The translations under genes and the position numbers were made by a program. Shown here one piece after another: positions 13,301 to 24,715 of a DNA stretch of 64,000 nucleotides (its first letter is position 1; every line of letters starts with the position of its first letter). Below the pieces are notes generated by a model. It ran no database searches and was not told where the DNA came from. It was given only the letters and a program-made list of their open reading frames with translations. The DNA comes from Styela clava (taxonomy: Eukaryota; Chordata; Ascidiacea; Stolidobranchia; Styelidae), in assembly GCF_964204865.1 (NCBI RefSeq), contig NC_135262.1:10726001-10790000 (forward strand), in the 5' to 3' direction.

Positions 13301-15168
13301 GTACCCAAATTTCGAGTACAACTCTGACAACAAATAGGAAAACTAGAACACAATTTTGAAGCTACCAAGTGGTATTGCACTAAAAATAATAGTATTTTGT
13401 TTGTAGTAATTTTGAATTGTTGAATTTCTCCACCAATCCAACTATATTCATATACAAATGAAAGTTTTATCCTACACAGAAGAATTGGACTGAACTTGTT
13501 ATGGAAGATATATACAATTACGATGATAAGAATTAAGAAGCCGACAAGCGATTAACGTACAACATATGCAGATCTGTTTACATAATTCCGGGTCGAATAA
13601 GAGGCAGATGACGCATCCGTTCTAGTTATTTCTCGTTTCTTGCTGGATAAACGAAATGATAAGAATTCGTCTAAATAATTAACAACTGACACTATCCCTG
13701 CGTTTCTTGAATTATAAGACTCGAATGGCTACGTTACTTTGTTGAATTAACTAAAATAATGAACTTGAATGAAGCTAGATTTGTGAGTCATAAAATTGTC
13801 GAACGACATTATATATTACACCAGGCTACGCGGAATTATGTCCTCTATTTGCCTCAGTTACAAGTAAAAGTAAATAGTTACTCCGTGAAATATTTGGCGT
13901 GCGTGATTTGTTCGTCGAACGCCGTTTAAGCCAACAAGGTGGCTGAATACTCGATGACAACTCAAATATGCTGGTTCAGCGCTCGTTAATTGCGTGATAT
14001 AACTACGCCCGATAAGATTTTTGAAGAATTTATGGCTCGTATTGCACCGATATAGCACAATCAACATGCGTATTTGAATGTCATGGATATACTGTGTTGA
14101 TCCAGAAATAAAGATATTCTCGAATGACATTTGACCGGAATGCGATATTGACGAGAAGCAAATAAACCTTGCTTGTTTAATAGTTGATTGCTAAATAAAA
14201 TGCTTACATTCTTCTTGAAGGTAATACCAGATAAATATAGAATCTTTTATATGCTTATTTTTATGTTAGTAATATTCTTTTAAACACCAAAGAGATGATA
14301 CAAAAATGTTTTCAAAAGGTATAGGTACGTTACAAAACGATTAATATGATTTATTTGCACAACAATTCCCACCCTTTACTTTCTATGCAATTTGTTTACT
14401 AAGTAGTTGGTTGGTTCATAAGGTGTTCTTTCAGAATGCACCAGATGACGATAGATTATTGCGTAGTATAGTATATTGCACATTCACGCTCACAAACATC
14501 GATATCGTACGGCTTACGCTATTCACAGATAAACAGCCTTGCAACAAACGGGGGTAGGCAAAATCGATATTTATTGAATTCATCAGTGTATCATTTTACT
14601 ATGCTACTCGGGAAAGCTTATCGCTTGATATCTCTTATAGTTTTACAATTAGTGAAACATTGGTTTCTATAGTAAAATAAATTGAAGTACAGTACAACGA
14701 AAATTGTTCTTAAAACTTTATTTAATATTGCAGTATTGTGGCCAACGCAGGCGAGAAACGGATCAATTAATCATAAGCACCCCTGACTGTGTGGCAATTC
14801 GTGGCTACCTTTGCTTTCGACAATTTTCTGAATATTCCTTCGTACTAAATCTAAAATTGTACTTTTTCTTCTCATAAAGTATAACGGTATTAATTTTCAA
14901 CCAAAATTTATTGCATGGCTTCCAAAAATGTTAAAAAATAGTAAATACTAAATAACTTACGTTCTTCCATAATAGTTTCCTCGATAGTTCGTCTTAATCT
15001 GGAAGGCTGTGAACAGCTTCTTCGTACTGGTCTTATTTTCACACAAATACCGTAAGTCCTGCTAAAATCTTCTTCACAGTCGATGTTACGACAGCTGGTA
15101 GTCGTTCCGCACTTTTCTATTCGCGCGCTTTCCGCAACTCCGCCGGTTGCATGTACTTCTATCTCCAT
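1322..15168 (-). CDS. large Ser-rich, partly coiled-coil protein, function unknown (multi-exon)
   Basis: I do not recognise this gene. Coding exons, read 15168 downwards: 15168-14961, 12639-12570, 11620-11440, [one exon unresolved], 10156-9772, 9701-8659, 8248-8112, 3893-3765, 3696-3463, 3198-2116, 1516-1322 (TGA). Each has an AG acceptor and GT donor, and phases match at every junction except between 11440 and 10156, where a missing exon must be 1 modulo 3 long. The ATG follows a splice acceptor (exon starts 15172, TAAC before ATG), so the 5' UTR is split; a good donor at 15268 ends a likely UTR exon. The product is about 1,220 aa plus the missing piece. The N-terminal half is Ser/Thr/Asn/Arg-rich and probably disordered. 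Exons 8248 to 3463 encode an acidic helical segment (EEWYLSYRLSDVDSLYVLL, DDEEWLLVFIGELDHR). The largest C-terminal exon has an Asn run and basic patches (RRRSKS). The last exon is heptad-like (ISVLQARLDRMKKNL), a C-terminal coiled coil. A cytoskeletal or centrosomal scaffold is a guess only. Confidence 0.75.
2911..2950 (-). repeat. in-frame AAT/AAC trinucleotide repeat (poly-Asn) in the coiled-coil gene
   Basis: Plus-strand ATT/GTT triplets lie inside exon 3198-2116 and encode ten consecutive Asn residues on the minus strand, between Gly/Ser-rich and Arg-rich stretches. Because the unit is a trinucleotide, length changes would keep the frame. Confidence 0.85.
4081..4164 (+). pseudogene. tRNA-Leu(CAG)-like pseudogene or SINE head
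   Basis: The stretch carries the tRNA-Leu hallmarks GAGCGGTCTAAG (D-arm/box A region), GCGTTCAGGTCGC (anticodon loop with CAG) and GTGGGTTCGAATCCC (T-arm/box B). About six extra bases (TTAAGA) sit in the D-arm side, and the 5' flank does not pair with the 3' acceptor strand ATTCTGTCA, so a functional cloverleaf is not supported. It lies in the large intron between exons 8112 and 3893 of the minus-strand gene. It may be the head of a tRNA-derived retroposon. Confidence 0.7.
4165..8111. other. intron of the coiled-coil gene; no further gene seen
   Basis: About 3.9 kb of AT-rich intron. Degenerate GGAGYCGGAGTC-type repeats lie at about 4230-4440. Short frames on both strands (for example 5243-5653 plus, 5566-5823 minus) show no family motif, no codon pattern and no fitting splice sites, so I treat them as chance. 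Confidence 0.5.
10212..10521. mobile_element. non-autonomous hAT-like element
   Basis: It begins CAGTGGTTCTCAAACGG and ends with the inverted-type terminus GGTACCCCTG. The flanking 8-mers GTCTAAAC and TCCTAAAC agree at 6 of 8 bases, as expected for an aged hAT target duplication. It has no coding capacity. It sits in the intron that must also hold the unresolved exon of the minus-strand gene. Confidence 0.65.
13050..13312. mobile_element. palindromic MITE, long-armed
   Basis: Two arms of roughly 85-90 bases are near-perfect inverted copies (left GGTACTCACGAAGTATGTG; right CACATACTTCGGGAGTACC), each with an internal ACCAGGTTAGGGTTA or its complement, around a loop of about 70 bases. Other members lie at 19.88 and 25.15 kb, with a fragment near 140-180. 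It lies in an intron of the coiled-coil gene. Confidence 0.8.
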
Positions 15169-15269
15169 GTTACTGAAAAACGAGAATATGACGTCATAAA
15201 AAACAAACGGCCGTGAGATTTGTAGTGTACATTGGCGCTGTGATGTGCATTAATATTTAAACGCTTACC

Positions 15270-18200
15270 GACAGGCTTATAAGGTGCCGTAAGCTCAATT
15301 GTTTGAATACTTAATTCTTTACTCGATATGCATACAATGCTAAATTTAAATTTGGTCATCTGAGGATCCATACATGACTGATGAAATGGGTGTCTCAATC
15401 GTGATGATATTCCGGAGCCTTAAGATCCGTTAATCGATAGACTAAGTGGAATCTTGATTCTTGACCGGCCATCAGGGAAATACATGGGAAAATAAGAAAC
15501 CTCGGCGGCATCGAGATCAATAACCTAGTGCGTTGAGACTCTCTGAACTGCCCGACGTCATGAATTTTGCAAAGGAAGCCTGCGTAATGTCACACGTACA
15601 CGACTTACTTTGGAATTACTTTACAACTGATACCAAGCGTGACAAATCGTTGAAGTGGTACAAAAGAAGGGGTGTGGTATGTTCAAGTACGTTTATTCGA
15701 AAACTGGTTCAGTTAAATGTAGTTAAGACCTTCTCACCGTGATTGAACAGCATCTCAAATGATTTTTGTCCAACCAATGTTTTTGTCAAACCACAAACTA
15801 GCGCTTATAGCGAAGCCAACGAAAAAAAGTTTTTTTATGCGAAGATGCAGAAAAGTGCGTTAAGTGGACAAAAAATACACCAAAATTTCTATTCTACGTA
15901 CTAACTCCCATGTAGGCTGTGACAAAAATATGCAGTAGAATATATCACGATAACTTTGGAATAAATTTAATGACACATCCACTAGATCTGGACGAATCAA
16001 CACATTTTTCCTTTTTATATACTCAACATTGCCTGACTTCTCTTTTTTAATATATAATATATATTTTCACATTACACATGAAATCATTAGGGTACAGATT
16101 TTCTGGAAGTGATCTTATGATTAACATGTCAAGATAGTTATTTTCGAATCGATCAAAACCGAGAAGTTTTTATACTGTTGTAGGCTACTTAGAGATACTG
16201 GAGAAGCGCGAACTCATTGCTGTAATCCGATTAAACAAGCAAAGTACGGATATGTTACCTGAAATCCAAATGGTCTCTTCCCTTGCTTTTTCTAATTCTT
16301 CTCATCTTCGCATAACACGTGAAAATAGTATACAAATATATATATATTAGGTTTAAAGTTATAAAGCTGATATATTATATGCTTTGCAAGTGCAACATTA
16401 TGAAAAAGAAAAACAGAATACTTAATGACAGGCCATCTATTATAACCAACACTAAATAATGTCAAAAAGATGATATACAGCGCGAGAAATATATGTATTT
16501 TTCATAATGCCCTCTGGTTGGTGAGCTCACTCACTTGATGATTAATATTTCCTCCCCTGTCTTATTATTTTTTTTTTTTTTTTTTTTTTTTTGCCAAATT
16601 CAATTCCAGAGTCAATATGGAATTATTTAATTATGTTTTTGAAGCCAATTAAATTTTCAGTTTTTGTTTTATATAATTTTATTTTTTTTTGTTTTTGGAA
16701 ACCAATTGCATGTATTGCGTTCCAATCACGGTAATTGAGGAAAATTAAAACAGTTGGATAAACAATTATTAATACATATCAAACCCAGTGATGATAATCC
16801 ATTTTTCGTCATATATCCGTTTGTATTGAAGATTGTCCATATTTCGTCATGAATATAGCATTTTTATGTACATATATAATTAATTATTTTATATTAGCAT
16901 GGAAAAAGAGAAGGTTTCAAAAAATTAGACAGAAAATTCAAAAACCTATCATGCTACTAGATTTTCATTTAATCTGTCTATGTTATCCTGTCTTATTATC
17001 AAACGGACAATGGCACCATTTCTGTTTACATAACCGCTCTCCCCAACCTCGCCTTTTACTTTGAAGCCGCAATTGCTAAACATCTCCATTGATTGATTAT
17101 AAGCTAATTAATTAAGTAATGATAAGGCTATTTAATCACGAAGTGCGCCGAGTGCAATGCTGGCTAATCTCTGTAAAGTTTCGTTTGCGATGTTATACAT
17201 CAGAATTTCGAAAATTGCCAGATTGGATAGATAGAGAATTATTGTAAATCTTGAAATACTTTGCAGTTGCTGAAGATTGTTTTCTACTTGTCAAATTAAT
17301 ACCATTGTTAACTTTTATTGGCATCGCTTCATTCGGAGAATTAGTAATTACAGATAAATGGTTTTCAAATCGTCTAACCAACCATATATATACGTAACTA
17401 ATATGGGGATTATTAGATTTGATGTGTGACCAACGTCCATGACATAATATCACTCCCGCCATAGCAGTGTTTCAATACGTAGGCTATATCCCCCCTAGTG
17501 GCAGAAAGAAGAGCTTGCGAAACTTAAAGCAACATCAATTAGACTTTTGTTACGACATTGCTAGAGATATCGGATTTAGAGGGTTTCGAGTGAAAGTAAC
17601 GTTTTTTATCAATTCCTACTACGAGAGATTTTCATTCTAAATTGGGCACAGACAAACATCTACATAGTACATACCCGTAAATCCATATTATTCTTGAAGG
17701 TATCGGTATTGCTCCCGCTCGGGGCGCCGCGTTATACACAATGGTGACCGTACATTTAAACCCATGTGTATATCCGCGGATTCAGTCTATATGCGGGTGC
17801 TGAAACCCATGGGTTAGGGTTAGTATATATGGGTTCAAATATCCGCAAAACAAAAAAAAAATCCAAAGGTGCAATTGTATGCAGGTGCAATTGTCGTGGG
17901 TTCAAATGTACGGGAACCATACACAATACCCATATGTGATTGTTGAAATCAGTAAAAATACCTAAATGCCTGCAGATTCTGCAATGAGGAGTTTGGTAAT
18001 GATTAGTATATTTGAGTGGCCTATACCACCTTTCATAAGAAGATTTTTATTACCTAATCTAAATTAATAACAAATTCTCCTGCTACGCGAATGTAGGAAG
18101 TTTTTTGGCGGTACCGATACTGTAAAAGGTAAGGTAGACAACTGCTTCGCTTTGGTCTTTGTGTCCATATATTTAAGCATTGCTCTCTTGTTCTCAAAAT

Positions 18201-18690
18201 ACAGCAAAATAACTACTTACATAGTTTGTACGAAGCCTTATTCAAGGTAAAATTCATCTAGAAAGCAAGATATGAAAAGTAGTTATCTGAATTTGTACCT
18301 ACTTAAACTCTTGGTCTGATTCGAATAGTCGCAGTGTTGTCAAGCGATCGAAGTACGCAATTTGGTTTCTGTCGGAAGATTGAGGCTAATGATGAGTGCC
18401 GTATAAGAATTCAGTGTCAGTGCCGCATAACCAAATTTGGCTCCCCGCGCGCGGCCTTCCTTCACTAGTAAAACTAGTATTTTTTTCTTGTCTCTGTCTG
18501 TGAGTAACGAACTTGTCTTAACCAAGAAAATGAATTGGTATCTGAAGCGCCTTGACTATAAGGTCAGATCAAAATATACTTGGGAAGTTTGCTGTTGCCG
18601 TCAAGTCATGGAATGTCGACAAGGTCTATGTTGCCACAAATACATATTATGCGAAAGAAGCCTAGTATAAGCAGTTTACGTCATTCAATT
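15270..18690. other. intergenic region between the coiled-coil gene and CRAL-TRIO gene A
   Basis: No gene is supported. It should hold the promoter and 5' UTR exon of the minus-strand gene near 15.27-15.45 kb. A T25 run lies at 16568-16592. An imperfect palindrome at 17743-17918 is built of GTGGGTTCAAATGT-like units. At about 18.09-18.19 kb lies a fragment of the repeat that recurs at 19.2, 33.1 and 46.9 kb (TGTGTCCATATATTTAAGCA). Short open frames look random. Confidence 0.5.
17743..17918. repeat. imperfect inverted repeat with GTGGGTTCAAATG-type units
   Basis: The left end GGTGACCGTACATTTAAACC is the inverted counterpart of the right end GGTTCAAATGTACGGGAACC. The interior repeats short versions of the same unit. 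Related units recur in an array at 46.59-46.73 kb and 48.59-48.64 kb, so this is a dispersed family, probably non-autonomous DNA transposons. Confidence 0.6.
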
Positions 18691-18691
18691 A

Positions 18692-18702
18692 TTTATTTTA
18701 TT
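18692..18702 (-). terminator. overlapping AATAAA polyadenylation signals of gene A
   Basis: Two overlapping minus-strand AATAAA hexamers (plus-strand TTTATTTTATT) lie about 110-120 bases past the TGA of gene A, the only good signal between that stop and 18.4 kb. Confidence 0.5.
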
Positions 18703-18810
18703 AAGTATAGCAGTAACAATAATTACATATTTTGTGATTAATATTATAGGATTGCACTCAAACTAGTTAGCACATCAATCACTTTTTTCAAAATGCACAT
18801 TTAGAAAATC

Positions 18811-21644
18811 TCAGAGTGAAGTGTCTTCTCCAGATCCAACAGTGGAAAGAACCTCTTTTGTCCACCAATCAGCATTTAGGTCTGGTCCGCTCCCACCAAG
18901 AAAAAATGGTAGATGAACAGGGTCAACTTTGTCATGCAGTGTTTTGACGTTCGATCCATGAACTGTCAACTAAACAAACATTGGAAAATTCATTTTACGT
19001 GTGTATTCTATGAATATATATTGCTACAAAAACACATACCCTGTTCTTTAGTTTCTCTCCCATGAAGGTGCTTATGACAGTCCACAGAATGTCAAACACC
19101 AGTGCCTCGTTAATGAAGTTAAAACTTTTTATTCGTACAGGCATAGCCTCCTGTAAAAAAAGAAGTGTTTAACGTTGATTGCCATAGCTAGTATACAATC
19201 TGAAACCAACTAAACAAACTCATTTCTTTGCATGTTTCATACTTATTGGACACGAAAAGTACATATGGATCATTTTTGGACACGAATGTACATATTGATC
19301 GTTTTGTTATTATGTTGTTGTTCCTCATCTTTTTCTCCTTGTGGCGGTTCCGCTTTCGCGTTAGTGGTCGGGCGAAGTCGTGAAACTGCGGTACCGGTTA
19401 CCGCAGTGGTGGGATTCAAAATTTTTGTCAGCCGGTTCCATCATACAAATGTCATATTTTCAGGCGGTTCTGTTACAAAAAGTCATGTAATGCTAACCGG
19501 TTCGCTGATCTCATAAAATTCCGTGAGACGGTTCTATAGAACCGGTGCCAACCGGCTGAATCCCACTACTGGGTTACCGGTAGTGCGCTGTGACAGATTG
19601 CATACCCGTACTACTTTGTTTTGGTTTTCTTGTCATCATAGTTGAGCATCGCTCTTTTGATATTATTATATATATACGTAATTGATTGTTTTCATAGCTA
19701 TCACTACATAAATTATGGCTACGCCTCATCATTGTTATCGACGGTTACCTATAAACAGTTTCATGGCTTCATTCTTGGCTTGAAATTATACGTTGTTTTC
19801 ATAGATTGTCTATTTCTAATGCGATGAAAAATATTCTATTAATTACTTTATGCCTTCATGTTGTAAGTACTGAACACGGACCTTCAGAAGTATGTGCATC
19901 GAGATGGCGCACAACCTGAAGATAGCATGTGTACCAGATTAGGGTTCAGGTTGTGCGCCATCTTGGTGCACACACTTCAGGAGCGCCCTAAACACAGTCC
20001 ATGGTATTGCAATTTGAATCAAAATTGAGCTTCAACGCAAAATTTAGAAGTAAAATTTAAAACGAATCATCATAGTTGTACTTATAATATTTTAGATATA
20101 ACTATGGAATCATTATTATCATGCGTCCTCAGAAAATATTGTTTAAAAATAGGCGTATTCACTTGAACATCTTCAAGTTTCAGTGCCCTCCGCAACCTTT
20201 TTTCAAGGTTAGTCTTCTTTAATTTGAGTGAGAGGTTTGCTTTAGAGAGAATTCTTTGCAGCAATTAGTGTATAATAGAATAATGAACATGTTTACCCAC
20301 ACGCATTATGCTGGAAAAGCGTTTTGCATACGACGCCAGCTGCATTGCTGTTTGTAAACCCATATTTGACATGTCGTCGATGATAGTCACGCCATATATC
20401 TGAAAATTATACTTGTATTTTTATTTGTTTCTTTTCCTCTTAAAATAAGAATGATTGAACAGAAAATTAATGAATGGAAGCACTGATAAACTCATTTGGG
20501 ATGATCCAGATTACCAACTTACTATTTCAGTATTTTGTGATTTTTTTCTAGATGTATTATTTGTGCCAAAATATGACATAATGTTTGGACAATATATCTT
20601 ACAATTTTCGTTCATTGCAATTATTTTGTTTCTTGTCTATGAAGGCACTTTTATTTATGTTACCGGTATAGAAAGAACGTATTTGGGGATAAATTGTCTA
20701 ATTGTATTCCATATCAATTTTACCATATCCATCCAGTCTATTAAATTCGAATGACAATGGAAAACGGAAATTTTTTTTTGACTCACTTGAAATTCTTCTT
20801 TTTCCAATTGCTTCTCAACCGATAATAGTATAATTGCAAGAAATTTGAACATGTCGTCACCCTCAACGAATCCAAGGCCTGAAGCGTATATATATAAAGT
20901 GTGATAAGGTAAACGTGTTGAGTCTGAGTAAATTGCACAAATAAACTCTCACAAGAACGATATCGTTTACTTTAAATATTTAATTTAAGGAACTGTGAGT
21001 GATTCAAATGGTTGTGCTATGTTCTGTTACGTTGTGGTACTACATCTGGCTACTCCTAATAGCACCAGTGGAGTCTAACAGTCTAATTCATTTGCATTAA
21101 ATCATATTTTTTTTCAAAAATACCTGGTCGTCCGACAAAAACAAAAGTTCCATCCTTTGCTCTGGCATCATTTAAAGGCAGGAGTGGACCAGCAGACATA
21201 AGACGTTCACAGTCTTTTGGATTGTCGACCTGAGAATATAATAAAAATTACATTTGAAACATTTTCTGACTTGTTATTTGCACTATGATATATCATAGCC
21301 TACCAGATCGTATAACTCCTTCCATTCTGTTCTATGCTTGTGGTAATTCACGAGTGTCGTCAATGCTCTGTCTTCGTTAAATTTTCTAACTCGAAGAAAT
21401 CTGAAATAAAGATTGTATTAAAATCGCGAATTCAGTTAATTTTTATTATTTAAAAACTACATAGTTACCTCAAGAGAAAAGCATCGTCAGAACGAATCAA
21501 TTCAGATCCATCATTTTCTTTTTGAAATCTTGCTCTCAATTTATCGATTGCAGCCAATCTTTCTGTATTATCTTCAGGTTCATTCAATTCATCAATTGCC
21601 TTTTTCAGCGTTTCTGGAGATAACTTACATTCATATCTTTTCAT
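18811..21644 (-). CDS. CRAL-TRIO lipid-transfer protein A (alpha-tocopherol transfer protein-like)
   Basis: Seven coding exons: 21644-21469, 21400-21304, 21229-21124, 20878-20787, 20399-20301, 19150-19040, 18969-18811 (TGA), giving 279 aa with all phases agreeing. Residues about 1-90 form the CRAL-TRIO N domain (KLSPETLKKAIDELNEPED, then FLLR and FLRVRKF). The rest is the Sec14-like lipid-binding domain, with VFVGRPG, the YGVTIIDDM strand, AMPVRIKSFNFINEAL and the closing LPFFLGGSGPD...WW segment. The family carries small hydrophobic ligands, tocopherol in TTPA. Basic residues that contact phosphoinositide headgroups in human TTPA (in FLRxR, PVRIK and KLKNR) have counterparts here, so membrane-directed ligand delivery in the cytosol is plausible. 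It has the most diverged first exon of the four, one codon shorter and starting MKRYECK. Intron 5 holds a repeat with a nested hAT MITE. The true ligand cannot be read from sequence. Confidence 0.9.
19225..19650. mobile_element. dispersed non-autonomous repeat (TTGGACACGAA family), interrupted
   Basis: It is marked by TATTGGACACGAAAAGTACA at one end and a segment containing TGTGACAGATTGCATACCCG and GAGCATCGCTCTTTTG at the other. The same blocks recur, partly inverted, at about 32.86-33.40 kb, and fragments lie at 18.1 and 46.93 kb. Here the element is split by the hAT MITE at 19404-19571. It lies in intron 5 of gene A and has no coding capacity. Confidence 0.6.
19404..19571. mobile_element. 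hAT MITE with perfect 8-bp target duplication
   Basis: Terminal inverted repeats CAGTGGTGGGATTCA and TGAATCCCACTACTG bound a 168-bp element, with AGCCGGTTCC / GAACCGG motifs further in. The 8-mer GGTTACCG flanks it exactly on both sides (19396-19403 and 19572-19579), the hAT signature. It sits inside another repeat family, so it is the younger insertion. Confidence 0.9.
19881..19989. mobile_element. short palindromic MITE
   Basis: The left arm CTTCAGAAGTATGTGCATCG and right arm ending CACACACTTCAGGAG pair as inverted repeats around a GTACCAGATTAGGGTT centre. It is the same family as 25149-25255 and related in its core to 13050-13312. It lies in intron 5 of gene A. Confidence 0.8.
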
Positions 21645-22297
21645 GATTTATTTCTTCTATTTTTTGAACTATATAACCGTATAAAATATTCTGAAAGATT
21701 AAGAAAATTAGACATGGAAAAAATCCAGTTCGCTGTGTAGAACTACAACCCTTGCTGATGCGATGGAATTGCCATGGCAGATTAGGATGCCTGCTTTCTC
21801 AGGCAAGTGTACCAAACAAATTGGATAAAGTTTTCAGGTTTATGATGTCTCCGAACCATATGACTAGGGCCGGGCATTTCGAATCAAATATTCGCATCGA
21901 ATTGTAAAATATTCGAATCGGTTCAAAGCAAAATTTCGAATCGCCGCCATCTTGTTTTTTTTCTTCCCGCCAATGGTCGAGGTGAATTTTTTTTATTGAA
22001 GCAATTTTTTTGTCAACGACATTCTGACCCTACCCATGACTTGTTCCTTGAGTGGTTGAATATACAAATCTCTGATAGGAGCAAAGATGACAAATTTAAC
22101 TGCGTCCGTATTGAATTATAGTGTCGCGTGACGATCACCGACACGACTTCAGGAAAGATACATGCTCACAGAACTACCTGCCAAGACTCTAAAATTAACG
22201 TGACAGTTCCACTAGAATTTGCTTCATTGCTCGTTTTCACATTCTCAGCGTCTCATGCATTGACGGTGTGCTTACGACTTTATCAGCCTCGAATTAT

Positions 22298-22475
22298 TAT
22301 TATCTCTTAATCTTCGATTGCACAAATTAACCAATGCATCTTTGATAAAAAGCTAACTATTATCTCTTAATCTTCGATTGCACAAATTAACCAATGCATC
22401 TTTGATAGAAAGCTAACTATTATCTCTTAATCTTCGATTGCACAAATTAACCAATGCATCTTTGATAGAAAGCTA
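22298..22475. repeat. three-copy 60-bp tandem repeat
   Basis: The unit starting TATTATCTCTTAATCTTCGA and ending AGCTAAC is present three times at exactly 60-bp spacing. The only change I see between copies 1 and 2 is GATAAAAAG to GATAGAAAG; copy 3 ends in AGCTAGCTAGC. Each unit carries the palindromic core AATGCATC. The near-identity implies recent expansion. Confidence 0.9.
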
Positions 22476-23668
22476 GCTAGCTTGATAAATTAACATGTCG
22501 GTACTTGAACACCTCGATCAAAAAGTCTTATTGTATAGCCAACGACTTCACGAAGTGCAAGCTTTTTTATTCAGATAAATGATGCAATTCTAGGCCTAAA
22601 GCAAGCTGAAACAATCAGGTCTTCTGCAAATAGACTTGTTTGCATCTTCAAGAAGTTCAAACAGTGGAGCAAAAATAAATTTGTAATAATTGTATATGCT
22701 AGATTTGAAAAAAAAATACTAATAGATTTCGAAAAGGAAGCATAATTATCGCAGGATCCCAGATTTCATGACAATTACGGTGAAAAATAGTATTAAACAA
22801 TCATAGTTTATCTTAAACTAAATCAAAAATTCAAATAATGATTATTTCAAAACGAATTGAACGGAACATTAAAAAAGGAAAATGCTTAAATTATTAAATT
22901 TTATCAATATTTCATGCTTGCCAACCACACTATTTCATTATAATAGATAAAGCCTGAACATTGAAAATAAGAAAAAATCAATTTTGGCATTTCTAAAATT
23001 TTAACAACTATAGAAAAAATACATAAGGTACCGGTAGATTTTAGTTGATGAAGCTGTCATCAATGTTGCAATGTACCATACAGAAAACAGTCTAATAATA
23101 TTAAATGGAGCTGTAGAGATTTTCACGGTAGTCAGGGTTGCATTTCCAAACTATTTGGAGTTAGAATATTCACAATTCCCTGGAGTCCGGAGTTTTAGAC
23201 TTCCAGTGGAAATATAAGAAGACAACAGTGTTTAAGAAGACAAGACAAAAGGTTTTATTTCATTGGCCTTGGAAAATTTTTACCACTCATATTTAGGAGA
23301 CGGGTTGAAATTTTTCTTAACCAGATTCAGGAGACAAAATTTTTTTCAACTTATATTAAGGATAGGATTTACATATTTATCCCGGTAGTGGAGAAAGCCG
23401 AAAATACGACTTAATCATAGGGCACACTATGGCCTCTCGTCCGGTTATCACAGCCCTGGTTCTGGAAGACATTTCCATCACAGGGAAAGTGAAACAAAAA
23501 AAATAAGGTTATACAGGTAGTTACATAGGTAAATAAAAAAATGTGCTATATTGGTACATAATATTAATATAATAAACTCTACTAAGTACTCAGTCTACTG
23601 GGAATATTATTTTATCTACCGGTAATTGTGCTACAATATACGAATAAATACGTGTGAATGCTTTGATG

Positions 23669-23940
23669 CAGTGGTTTACAACCTTTCTGATGGTTCCCAA
23701 TTAAACATTCCAGAGAATCGAGGAACCCCTGCACAATAGTTTAATTGTCTGAATAGAATAATTCAAACTTGATACTGGCAAGTTGAAATGATATTTCGCA
23801 AGTTTAATGATAGTGGCAAACATAATAGATATTTGACTATATTAAAACAATATACATATACTAATCTATACTCTCGCATCCTAATGGGTACTTGTGGGAC
23901 CCCTGGACTGTTCTGATGGAACCGATGTTGAAAACCACTG
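23669..23940. mobile_element. hAT-like MITE
   Basis: Ends CAGTGGTTTACAACC and TTGAAAACCACTG are inverted repeats. GGAACCCCTG and GGGACCCCTGG motifs lie inside, typical of elements of this type. The flanking 8-mers (CTTTGATG and CTCAGAGT) agree only partly, so the duplication has decayed. No coding capacity. Confidence 0.65.
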
Positions 23941-24617
23941 CTCAGAGTTTACAAAAGAATTAGATAATGGGAGAAAATAAAAATAAAATCTGTTACAGTA
24001 ACTCTATGCCTTTTCCAAGTTTACTTTTTTTTTTTTCATTTGTTGCATATGAATTCGACATCACAGTTATTATAAAGCCCTATAGCGAACACATATATGT
24101 ATTATTATATTGAAATGGCTCAATAAATTTAAATCTTTGGTGAACTTGACCATAAAAATTAATTAAAAAATTAAGCCTGGAACACATTTGGATGAAAAAC
24201 ATGATTTGCATTATTCTTTCAAAATAAAAATAAATTTACAAATGTTTTATGCCAGGAACTCAATCGCTAAATTTGGCAAATAAATCTAAGAGGTGCAAAA
24301 GAAAATGAGGTTTATATAAAGAAAAGTGATACACAGTAATTCATACTTCAGAACATAAAAGGTTCAATCAAACTGATATTAGCGAACTTATAATAGGATG
24401 TACCATATTTGAAGCCTATTTCAACAGATTTAAGTTGCTGATAGGATAGCAATTTCATATTTATCCATGTAGACAGGTAAGCTGATACAATGACTTAATT
24501 ATATGACCTAACCAGAGCATCTTATCTGGCTACCATGTCAGGTATGAGAATTAGTTGAACAAGATATTCGTTTCAGATGCATGAACCGGATTGCTAATAT
24601 TATGAAAAACTATAGAT

Positions 24618-24715
24618 CAGTGGTATTCAAACGGTGGGGCACGGCCCACATAGGGGGCGAAGACAATTTTATAACGGGGTGTGAAGACGCGGCTTAAAAA
24701 GTTTGAGAACCACTG
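24618..24715. mobile_element. short hAT MITE (98 bp)
   Basis: Inverted ends CAGTGGTATTCAAACGGTGG and GTTTGAGAACCACTG are flanked by CTATAGAT and CTCCAGAT, which agree at 6 of 8 positions. It is related in its ends to the element at 10.2 kb. Confidence 0.75.

Noticed and set aside
13858..14130. 90-codon minus-strand frame as an exon of the coiled-coil gene
   Set aside because: No acceptor/donor pair gives the phase needed between 14961 and 12639, which already join directly in phase.
22298..22475. CRISPR-like array
   Set aside because: Only three whole 60-bp units with no variable spacers, in an animal genome; this is a plain tandem repeat.
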